This document shows positions 39,081-45,095 of a stretch of 45,095 nucleotides of DNA, piece after piece. The stretch covers positions 14,418 to 59,512 of the forward strand of contig DDSO01000139.1 of assembly GCA_002343425.1 (NCBI GenBank), read 5' to 3'. The stretch comes from Brevundimonas sp. UBA2388. Its GTDB lineage: Bacteria; Pseudomonadota; Alphaproteobacteria; Caulobacterales; Caulobacteraceae. The notes beneath the pieces were generated by a model that worked only from the letters and a program-made list of their open reading frames with translations, was not told the origin of the DNA and made no database searches. Made by a program: the position numbers and the translations under genes. Position 1 is the stretch's first letter; the number at the start of each line of letters is the position of its first letter.

Positions 39081-40241
39081 CTAGTGCTCCACTTCGCCTG
39101 CGCCCAGCGCGGCCTTCAACAGAAAGGCGTTGCGGGCCGCGATCGTCTGGCCGGCGCGCAGGCCGGAGGTGATCTGGGCGCGTCCCGCGCTGCGCTGGCC
39201 GACGATGACGGGCGCGGCCGTGAACCCCGTGGCCGTTCTGACGAACACCACGTCGCGGCCCTCGACCGTCTGGATGGCTTCCTCGGGCACCGAGATTCCG
39301 CCCGAGGTCTGCGCATCCCGCGTATAGATTCGCGCCGAGATCGCTTGGCCGGGCCGCAGCCCGCCGACGCCCGAAAGGCTCAGGATGACGGTGGCGGCGC
39401 GGCTCTCCGCATCGACCCCCGGGGTGATCGAACGGACCGTAGCTTGGACCTCGCCTTCGGGCAGGCTGATGCTGGCACGGTCGCCGGATGCGATCCGGCC
39501 CGCATCCTCGGCCGAGACCGAGGCCTCGATCTCGATCTGGCTGGCGTTGGCGACGCGGAACAGTTCGGTCCCCGCCGTGACGAAAGCGCCGAGGGTTGCG
39601 TCCGCCGCCGTCACCCGACCGCTGATCGGGCTGACCACACCGGTGCTCCGGCCGTCGCTGGAGACGCGGGCCGCCGCCGCCGCGGACGCGGTCCGCCGCG
39701 ATTCCGCCTGGGCCTCGGCCAGGACGGTCTGGGCCGCTTCCAGATCCTGGCGCGCGGTGATCTGGGCGTCGAACAGCCGCTGTTCGCGCGCCAGCGCCTG
39801 ACGGGCCGCGGTGAGACGCGCCTGGGCCGCCGACCGTTCGGCGGCGATGGTCGAAGCCTCGCGGCTTTCGATCAGGGCCACGGTCTGGCCGGCGCGAACG
39901 CTATCACCCAGCCGCAGGGACACGCGGCTGATCACGCCGTCGGCGCGGGCCGCGAGGATGGCTTCGCCCTGGGGGGTTCCGACCACCGTACCCTGGGCCA
40001 CAATCTCGGCGCTGAGCGAGCCGCTGCCCACGGGAGCCAGGATGATCCCGGCCGCCTGGATGCGGGCCGCGTCCATCTCCAAGGCCTCGCCGGCGCCATG
40101 CGCCTCTTCTTCCTCGGCCTGCGCCTCGGGCGCAGCCTCGGGACCTCGTGTCATGCTCCACACCGCGTAACCGCCGCCCAGGATAATCACGGTGGCCGCT
40201 GCACCCGCGAGGAGGCGTTGCTGATTGGTCAGTTTCTTCAT
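39081..40241 (-). CDS. czcB: CzcB-type membrane fusion protein
   Basis: A 386-residue periplasmic adaptor. N-terminal anchor (LLAGAAATVIILGGGYAVWS), an acidic/His spacer (EAQAEEEEAHGAGEA), a lipoyl-like half (ILAARADGVISRVSLRLGDS), a long helical hairpin (about 130-190, Ala/Gln/Arg-rich), the second lipoyl half (GVVSPISGRVTAADATLGAF), and beta-barrel and membrane-proximal domains to the end. It links CzcA with CzcC. The ATG overlaps the czcC stop by four bases. The spacer may bind metal, as proposed for other CzcB-like proteins. Confidence 0.92.
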   Translation of the reverse strand: MKKLTNQQRLLAGAAATVIILGGGYAVWSMTRGPEAAPEAQAEEEEAHGAGEALEMDAARIQAAGIILAPVGSGSLSAEIVAQGTVVGTPQGEAILAARADGVISRVSLRLGDSVRAGQTVALIESREASTIAAERSAAQARLTAARQALAREQRLFDAQITARQDLEAAQTVLAEAQAESRRTASAAAAARVSSDGRSTGVVSPISGRVTAADATLGAFVTAGTELFRVANASQIEIEASVSAEDAGRIASGDRASISLPEGEVQATVRSITPGVDAESRAATVILSLSGVGGLRPGQAISARIYTRDAQTSGGISVPEEAIQTVEGRDVVFVRTATGFTAAPVIVGQRSAGRAQITSGLRAGQTIAARNAFLLKAALGAGEVEH

Positions 40242-41497
40242 GGGATGGACCCTTCGGTTGCGGTGGCGCGGGTCAGGGCGGCGACGGCTTGCGCGCGCTC
40301 CAGCTCGGCGGTGATCATGTCGGCCTGCAGGGTGTTCAGCGCCTCTTCGGCGTCGAGCACGTCCAGCAGGGTGAAGCGGCCGGCCGAGAAGCCTTCACGC
40401 GCGATGCGCACGGCCTCCAGCGCCTCGGGTTCAGCCTGGGTTTCCAGGAAGGCGAGCCGCGCCTCGGCCGTCCGCAGAGCGGCCTGGGCGTCGCGCGTGC
40501 GCCGGATCGCCCCGGCCAGAGCGGCGTTTCGGCGGGCTTCGGCTCCGGCCCGCTCGGCGTTTGCTGCGGCGACATTGCCCTGGTTGCGGTCGAAGACGCC
40601 GATCGGCATGGAGGCGCCGACCACCATCGCCGTGTCGTCTGTGCCGCGGAACTGACGGGCGCCGACGCTGACCGTCACATCAGGGCGCGACAGGGTTCGT
40701 TCACGGTCCACGACCGCGATCGAGGTCGCGACTTCCGCCTCGGCCAGACGCACATCCAGCGCGTTCGCCGGGTCGAGGACGGCCTCGGGCGCGGGCCCGG
40801 CCTCGGACGCCACGGGCTCGGGCAGGTCGTCGCTTCCTCCCCAGAGGGCGGCGAGCGCCCGCTGAGCTTCTGCATATTCAGCTTCGGCGGCTCGAACCCG
40901 ACCGACCGCTTCCAGGGCGACTGTACGGGCCCTCAGCGCTCGAAGCGGCGGTTCGCGGCCGGCATCGACCAATTCGGTCGCGATGGTCTGCAGGTTGTCA
41001 GCGCGCAAGAACTGTTCGCGGGCGAGTTCAACCCGCCGGCTGTCGGCCCAGGCTTCGGCGTAGGCGTCACGCACCTGCTGTTGCAGGTCCGCGCGCGCGA
41101 CCGCCAGACGCAACCGGGCGGCGTCGACTTCGGCCCGGGCGGCGCGCTCGCGCGCCGGCCGCTTGCCGCCGAGCTCGAACCGCTGCCCCAAACTGAGAGT
41201 GCTTTCGGCGTCGTCGAGGCCCGAGAAGGCGCCGGTGCCGGCGAAATTCTCGATCTCCAGCCCAAGCTCCGGATTCGGGCGGAAGCCGGCTTGCTGCGCC
41301 CGGCCGAGGGCCGCGGCCACATCGGCTTCGGCCGCGGCGAGCGTCGGCGAGGAGGCTGAGGCGCGGGCCAGCACTTCGGCCAGAGTGACGGGTTCGGCGA
41401 AGGCTGACCCCGGGGCCAGCATGGCCAGGATCGCCGCAAGGGCGACCGTGGCTCCACCGGCCGCGGTGTGCGGCAGGCGGCGATTAGGGGATGGCAT
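40238..41497 (-). CDS. czcC: CzcC-type outer-membrane channel (TolC family)
   Basis: A 419-residue protein with a signal peptide (GATVALAAILAMLAPGSAFA) and two TolC-type repeats. Landmarks: PVTLAEVLARASASSPTLAA, AQQAGFRPNPELGLEIENFA, LSLGQRFELGGKRPARERAA, the second repeat RPDVTVSVGARQFRGTDDTA, PIGVFDRNQGNVAAANAERA, and FSAGRFTLLDVLDAEEALNT. All are standard for CzcC/CnrC. It forms the outer-membrane outlet of the RND system. AGGACCT precedes the ATG. A short GC hairpin (about 41530-41545) lies upstream. Confidence 0.93.
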   Translation of the reverse strand: MPSPNRRLPHTAAGGATVALAAILAMLAPGSAFAEPVTLAEVLARASASSPTLAAAEADVAAALGRAQQAGFRPNPELGLEIENFAGTGAFSGLDDAESTLSLGQRFELGGKRPARERAARAEVDAARLRLAVARADLQQQVRDAYAEAWADSRRVELAREQFLRADNLQTIATELVDAGREPPLRALRARTVALEAVGRVRAAEAEYAEAQRALAALWGGSDDLPEPVASEAGPAPEAVLDPANALDVRLAEAEVATSIAVVDRERTLSRPDVTVSVGARQFRGTDDTAMVVGASMPIGVFDRNQGNVAAANAERAGAEARRNAALAGAIRRTRDAQAALRTAEARLAFLETQAEPEALEAVRIAREGFSAGRFTLLDVLDAEEALNTLQADMITAELERAQAVAALTRATATEGSIP

Positions 41498-41552
41498 AGG
41501 TCCTGTTTCCCAGATGGTTGACGTGGAGAGCGCGCGTTCGCGCGCGATCCCG

Positions 41553-41978
41553 TCAGCCTCTGGGAGGGCGGTCCGGACCGGTGGGTGCGTGGGACGGCGG
41601 GCCGTCGGCGGGCGCCAAAGCGATCAAATCGGCGGCGCCCAGGGTCGTGGCCGGAACGTTGGACGCTTCAGCCACGGTCACGCCGCTGTGATGGCAGTGA
41701 CCATGAGAACAGATGACATGGCTGTCCGACCCGCCGCCATCGTCCGGCTGGGCCGGGGCGTCGGTCGCCGCCTCCGAAGTATGGGATATCGTCGCCTCGG
41801 GACCGCAGACCGCGGCATCGACGGCGGACACCAGGACGAACAGCGACAGGAACGACGCGAGCAGCGCCATCACCAGTCCATGCCTGATCGCAGGAAATCC
41901 CATGCGGTCCCATACCATGATCGGCCGCCGCTTCAATCTCGTCATCGTCGCACCGCGGTCGCCCCGACGTTTCGGCAT
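41553..41978 (-). CDS. CzcI-like small His-rich exported protein
   Basis: A 141-residue protein whose ATG at 41978 overlaps the CDF stop (TGATG) with GGGAGGC upstream. A basic start (PKRRGDRGATMTRLKRR) leads to a membrane/signal helix (LVMALLASFLSLFVLVSAVD), then a Cys/His-rich mature part with ISHTSEA, SDSHVICSHGHCHHSGVTVA and a Pro/His tail. Position just before czcC and His content recall CzcI of czc operons, though sequence similarity is too weak to be sure. It may bind Zn or Cd in the periplasm or tune expression. Confidence 0.6.
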   Translation of the reverse strand: MPKRRGDRGATMTRLKRRPIMVWDRMGFPAIRHGLVMALLASFLSLFVLVSAVDAAVCGPEATISHTSEAATDAPAQPDDGGGSDSHVICSHGHCHHSGVTVAEASNVPATTLGAADLIALAPADGPPSHAPTGPDRPPRG

Positions 41979-42628
41979 CAGGCCGCCTCCCGCAATTCCT
42001 GCCGCGACTGGCGCACGATCGACCAGGCCGACTGCAGGAAGACGAGCGCGAGGATCGCCCCGGCGATCAGGTCCGGCCAGCGCGAGGCGGTGAGCCAGAC
42101 CAGTCCCCCGGCGCCGGCGACGACCAGGCTCTCGATCAGGTCGTTGCGGGTGCAGAGCCAGACCGAGCGGACATTGGCGTCGCCGTCGCGATGGCGCACC
42201 AGCAGCAAGGCGGCGACCGCGTTGGCGAGGAAGCCAAACAGGCCAAGGCCGGTGATCACCGCCCCTTCGGGCGGGGCGCCCGAAGCCGCTCGCCAGACCG
42301 CGAAGCCCAGGATGAACACGGCGAGCAGCGCCAGGCTGGTCCCCTTGAGAAGGGCCGCGCCTGATCGCACCCGCACCGATTTGCCGATCGCCCACAGGCT
42401 GATGGCGTATGTCGCGCTGTCAGCGAGGAAATCGAGGGCGTTGGCGCCCAGGGCGGCGGAGCCCTGGATGAGCGCCCCGCCCGCGACCGCCACGAAGGCC
42501 ACTGCATTGATGGCGATCACAGACAGCAGGATGCGGCGATAGGCGGGAGTCGCGCCGTCGAACTTGACAGGCGCGCCGCAACCGCACCCCGAAGCGGCGG
42601 GAAGATCCTGGGTCAGGGGTTCGGTCAT
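41978..42628 (-). CDS. CDF-family cation transporter (CzcD-like), first gene of the czc cluster
   Basis: A 216-residue membrane protein. A Cys-rich N-terminus (AASGCGCGAPVKFDG) precedes six helices. ANALDFLADSATYAISLWAI has the Asp pair of CDF site A, and TRNDLIESLVVAGAGGLVWL the second ligand region. As with the gene at 34814, it lacks a long C-terminal domain. The Cys cluster could bind incoming metal. GGAGC precedes the ATG. The MerR-type promoter at 42655-42685 lies about 30 bases upstream, so this protein is the first made when the regulator senses metal. Confidence 0.85.
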   Translation of the reverse strand: MTEPLTQDLPAASGCGCGAPVKFDGATPAYRRILLSVIAINAVAFVAVAGGALIQGSAALGANALDFLADSATYAISLWAIGKSVRVRSGAALLKGTSLALLAVFILGFAVWRAASGAPPEGAVITGLGLFGFLANAVAALLLVRHRDGDANVRSVWLCTRNDLIESLVVAGAGGLVWLTASRWPDLIAGAILALVFLQSAWSIVRQSRQELREAA

Positions 42629-42654
42629 GGGCGCTCCGGCGATCTTCGCGACCT

Positions 42655-42685
42655 GTTGTGCATCCTCTAGCCTCTAGAGGATCAA
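42655..42685 (-). promoter_or_regulatory. MerR-type promoter and operator of the czc cluster
   Basis: Minus strand: -35 TTGATC (42685-42680), 19-bp spacer, -10 CACAAC (42660-42655). The dyad CCTCTAG-CCT-CTAGAGG spans 42664-42680. The same arms occur at 28299-28315. It sits between the divergent regulator gene and the CDF gene. Confidence 0.85.
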
Positions 42686-42702
42686 GCGCTTATTCTGCCG
42701 TC

Positions 42703-43173
42703 ATGCCTGCAACCCCCGCCTCCCCTTCCCTGCGCACCATCGGCAAGCTGGCCGCGGCCACCGGCGTGAAGGTCCCGACTATCCGCTTCTACGAGCAGAT
42801 CGGGCTGCTGCCCGCGCCGCCGCGAACGGCGAGCGACCGTCGCCTCTATGACGACATCGCCCTGCGGCGCCTCTCCTTCATCCGTCATTCGCGTCAGCTC
42901 GGCTTCGACCTGGATTCGATCCGATCCCTGCTCGACCTGTCCGATCATCCGGATCGTCCCTGCGGCGAAGCCAACGTGATCGCGGAGCGGCACCTCGCCG
43001 ACGTGACAGCGAAGATTACCCAGCTTCAGGCGCTGAGCACGGAGCTGTCGCGGATGACAGCCGAATGCGCCGGCGGGAGGGTCTCCGCCTGCAAGGTCAT
43101 TGAGGTGCTGCACAACCACGGGCTTTGTGCTCAAGGCCATGATGGTGGAACCTCGGCGTCAGCGACAGCCTGA
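42703..43173 (+). CDS. MerR-family Pb/Cd/Zn-responsive regulator (PbrR/CadR-like)
   Basis: A 156-residue MerR protein: LRTIGKLAAATGVKVPTIRF followed by YEQIGLLPAPP forms the DNA-binding part, then RRLSFIRHSRQLGFDLDSIR and a long coiled helix. Cys at 87 (HPDRPCGEANVIAERHL), 122 and 130 (ECAGGRVSACKVIEVL) plus C142 in NHGLCAQGH fit the thiolate-rich Pb/Cd/Zn branch (PbrR, CadR, ZntR) rather than CueR. Metal choice within that branch cannot be fixed by eye. The ATG at 42703 lacks a strong ribosome site; an in-frame ATG at 42658 would overlap the operator. Its target operators are proposed at 42664, 28299 and, more weakly, 26249. Confidence 0.88.
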   Translation: MPATPASPSLRTIGKLAAATGVKVPTIRFYEQIGLLPAPPRTASDRRLYDDIALRRLSFIRHSRQLGFDLDSIRSLLDLSDHPDRPCGEANVIAERHLADVTAKITQLQALSTELSRMTAECAGGRVSACKVIEVLHNHGLCAQGHDGGTSASATA

Positions 43174-43351
43174 CGCGGGTCCGGGTCGATCCAAGGTCAA
43201 GGCGGTGAACGCCCCGCGCCTGCTTGCGCGCTGAATTCGGCGGCCGACCGTTCTCAGGCGGCGCGCGGCCCGAACAGAGGATGCAAGAGCCCGCAAAGCT
43301 TGCTCGACGCTCACAGACGGACGGATCGTGTCCGTAACCGCCTCCAAACAC

Positions 43352-44878
43352 CTATCGAAACCCGCCAATCCAGTCCTCCACCTGCGCGCGTGAACCCGCT
43401 GCGGCGCGTTCGAGGCCGACCTTGCCCAAGATCGCCAGATGCGAGCTCGCGGTGGACGGATGGCGGGACATATCCATGCAGATCGAGAGCACGGCCTCGT
43501 GGAGATCTCCCTTTTGGCACAGCGCGAGCGCCCGCGCCTTGGCCTCGCTGACATGCCCAGCGCCTGCATGAGGCAATGGAACGTCCTCGCGCTGCGCGAC
43601 CGCATTGCCCGGCCGGATAAGATGGTTCGCCCACAACTCCAGCGCCGCCCGCTTCTCCGGCACATAGGTGTGCCGGTCATAGACGCTGGTGACCGCCGCG
43701 CCTTCATTGGGCGTATGCCCGAGCACCAGTCCGACCACGAACCGGCTGACGCCATAGCGCCCCGTCAACGTTGTCGCGCCAGACCGCCGGACGTCGTGAG
43801 GCGACCCCACCGCCAGCTTTCTGCGCGTGCAGGTCCGGGCGAAGGCGCGGGTGATGGCGTGCGGGTCCAGATGCTGGCCGGGAGAACGGGCAGATGGAAA
43901 GAGGTAGGGGCTGCCGGGATCAAGCGCCCAGGCGACCTCCAGCACCTCGAGCGCGTCGGGCCCCATGGGGACGACGTGCTGATGTTTGGCCTTGGCCCGC
44001 TCCGACGGGATGGTCCAGATCTTCGCGGCGCGATCGAACTCCGTCTTTCGGGCGCCGGCGACCTCGTTGCGGCGGGTCAGCGTCAGCATCAACAGCTGGA
44101 TGGCCAAGCCCATCGCGGGCTCGAGACGGGCATGAATCCCGGCGGTCTTCTCGCCCGGCGCCCGCGGCACGGACGCCTCGGACGCTGCGTCCCAGAGCGT
44201 CTTCAAGGCCGCGTCATCGAACATGCGCTCGCGCGAAGTAAGGGCCAGCGGTCTGGCCAGCCCGAGCGCGGGGTTCGCCTCCAACCGCTCCTCGAGCACG
44301 GCGAACCCCAGGACAGCGTGCAGCACCGAGCCGATCGAGGCCACGCTGGCCGCCGCCAGCCCGCTGTCGGTCACTAGCGTCCGCATGAAGACCTTGATGT
44401 CGGCGCGCCGCAGTTCCGTGAACGGTCGCGCGCCCAGCCGAGGTTGAATGTGGTTGCGCCACATCTGACGTTCGTTGCTGAGAGTGACCTCGCGCTTCGG
44501 CCGCCGGCGGCCTCCGTGAAGTCCCACCGTCGCCGCCTGCCAGTAGGCCTCAGCGAGTTCGTCGAGGGATTCCCCGGTTCGCGCCCGTTCACGGGCGGCG
44601 GTCTTTTCCGCGACGGGATCTCCGCCGTCCACCACCGCGATCCGCAATCCCGCGACCTTCGCCCGGGCCTCGGCGAGAGACAGGTCGGGATAGGCGCCAA
44701 GGCACAGACGTCGCCTCGTTCCGTTCGCCGCGACATAGCGGAACTCGAACTGCCTCAGCCCGGTGGGGAAGACACGAACTCCCAGTCCCCGGCTACCGCC
44801 GATCCCAATCTCGTAGACTTTGTCAGCGGGTTTCAGACCCGAGATCTGACGATCTGTGGTAAGCAGAAGGCGGGCCAC
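43352..44878 (-). CDS. P4-type tyrosine integrase of the genomic island
   Basis: A 508-residue site-specific recombinase starting at GTG, with GGAGAG upstream. The N-terminal DUF4102 region reads VYEIGIGGSRGLGVRVFPTG and LCLGAYPDLSLAEARAKVAG. The core-binding domain follows (about 105-205), then the catalytic domain with Arg in LTRRNEVAGAR (about 269-270), H361 and R364 (PHDVRRSGATTL), H388 (GLVLGHT) and the nucleophile Y400 (SVYDRHTY). All catalytic residues are present, so it should be active. About 70 extra residues follow the usual end, including a helical segment SEAKARALALCQKGDLHEAV. Its 5' end faces the tRNA-like junction at 45072-45095, as for tRNA-targeting islands. Confidence 0.93.
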   Translation of the reverse strand: MARLLLTTDRQISGLKPADKVYEIGIGGSRGLGVRVFPTGLRQFEFRYVAANGTRRRLCLGAYPDLSLAEARAKVAGLRIAVVDGGDPVAEKTAARERARTGESLDELAEAYWQAATVGLHGGRRRPKREVTLSNERQMWRNHIQPRLGARPFTELRRADIKVFMRTLVTDSGLAAASVASIGSVLHAVLGFAVLEERLEANPALGLARPLALTSRERMFDDAALKTLWDAASEASVPRAPGEKTAGIHARLEPAMGLAIQLLMLTLTRRNEVAGARKTEFDRAAKIWTIPSERAKAKHQHVVPMGPDALEVLEVAWALDPGSPYLFPSARSPGQHLDPHAITRAFARTCTRRKLAVGSPHDVRRSGATTLTGRYGVSRFVVGLVLGHTPNEGAAVTSVYDRHTYVPEKRAALELWANHLIRPGNAVAQREDVPLPHAGAGHVSEAKARALALCQKGDLHEAVLSICMDMSRHPSTASSHLAILGKVGLERAAAGSRAQVEDWIGGFR

Positions 44879-44989
44879 AATGCGCTCTCCTCGCGCCTGC
44901 GCTGCAAATCAAGCGCCTCCCAAACTAGCATTTCCTGGGGCGCTGGTGGGGCGCCAAATGCAGAATTCTGTGAAAAAGCAAGAAAAGCG

Positions 44990-45057
44990 CTGAAATCTTA
45001 AAATGCATAATTTCAGCAAGTTATCGAGTTATGCACAGTCCTGAAATGCCCTGAAAT
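44990..45057. repeat. CTGAAAT repeats near the attachment site
   Basis: CTGAAAT occurs directly at 44990-44996, 45041-45047 and 45051-45057, and inverted (ATTTCAG) at 45010-45016. Around the inverted copy, TGCATAA (45004-45010) and TTATGCA (45029-45035) form a second dyad. The stretch is much more AT-rich than its neighbours. Arm-type integrase or excisionase sites are arranged in this way. Confidence 0.6.
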
Positions 45058-45071
45058 TGCCTTTGAGGCCC

Positions 45072-45095
45072 TTCACACCGAGGGGGTCACAGGTT
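45072..45095 (+). other. att junction: 3' part of a tRNA-Val(CAC)-like gene, cut by window end
   Basis: TTCACAC (45072-45078) reads as an anticodon loop with CAC, CGAGG (45079-45083) as the 3' anticodon stem, GGGTC as variable loop, and ACAGGTT as the start of the T-arm. The matching 5' stem (CCTCG) is missing: the bases before the loop are GGCCC, and nothing upstream resembles a tRNA 5' half. This is the pattern left when an island integrates at the anticodon loop and replaces the 5' part. The rest of the T-arm and acceptor lie beyond the window. Confidence 0.65.

Noticed and set aside
41530..41545. GCGCGCG/CGCGCGC hairpin between the CzcI-like and czcC genes
   Set aside because: Simple alternating CG sequence in a GC-rich genome; no T-tract and no other sign of control.
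45061..45095. Complete tRNA gene at the right edge
   Set aside because: The bases before the anticodon loop do not pair with the 3' stem, and no D-arm or 5' acceptor sequence lies upstream. Only the 3' part is present.
1..45095. CRISPR arrays, rRNA genes and intact insertion sequences
   Set aside because: No regularly spaced repeats, rRNA-like sequence or transposase with terminal inverted repeats was seen. The only tandem array is the in-frame repeat of copB.

Overview
The window is GC-rich (about two thirds G+C by eye) DNA of alphaproteobacterial type. Gene content and protein style suggest Caulobacterales, such as Brevundimonas, Phenylobacterium or Caulobacter; that placement is inference. 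It is one side of a large metal-resistance genomic island. A P4-type tyrosine integrase lies at 43352-44878, and the last 24 bases look like the 3' part of a tRNA-Val(CAC) gene, i.e. an attachment junction. The other island end is outside the window. No rRNA, complete tRNA, CRISPR array or intact insertion sequence was seen.

Layout. 1-5.7 kb: the tail of a metal P-type ATPase, an ECF sigma factor with a Cys-rich tail, an HhH plus PD-(D/E)xK nuclease-like protein, and a leftward operon DUF2231 / NTF2-like / DUF411 / PepSY. 5.7-8.1 kb: a CnrYXH-like signalling operon (anti-sigma, periplasmic metal sensor, ECF sigma), then a Met/His-tailed lipoprotein and copC. 8.1-16.7 kb: a HAD hydrolase, then copper genes read leftward (copB, copA multicopper oxidase, two DUF305 proteins, a YHS-containing Cu(I) ATPase), with csoR divergent behind two CsoR-type operators. 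16.7-20.3 kb: sterol desaturase, AraC regulator, acyltransferase, small lipoprotein. 21-24.2 kb: a TonB-dependent receptor with a PepSY partner behind a Fur-like box. 25-26.1 kb: a small mer-like locus (merR, merT and a GDCCVFCSYG protein; no merA or merP). 26.3-30.7 kb: a cytochrome c/FTR1 permease of the PbrT kind, then methyltransferase / lspA / MAPEG / DUF411. 30.6-42.6 kb: a long leftward cluster with CDF, CzcI-like, czcC, czcB, czcA, DUF190, CDF, P1B-4 ATPase, DUF305, a membrane protein and an acyltransferase. 42.7-45.1 kb: a PbrR/CadR-like MerR regulator, the integrase and the att region.

How it works together. Periplasmic Cu handling (CopA oxidase, CopB, CopC, DUF305, DUF411) is coupled to Cu(I) export by P-type ATPases. 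Divalent Zn/Cd/Co/Pb is handled by the RND system, two CDF transporters and the P1B-4 pump. Two regulatory layers can be read from the DNA. First, four MerR-type promoters with 19-bp spacers; three share variants of one operator (CCTCTAG-N3-CTAGAGG), which ties the PbrT-like gene, the lspA operon and the czc cluster to the regulator at 42703. Second, a recurring GGGAT-N14-CGTA element, including a back-to-back pair between the CnrYXH-like operon and the DUF2231 operon, that looks like an ECF promoter family. These two, together with the tRNA-Val junction, are the most useful observations in the window.
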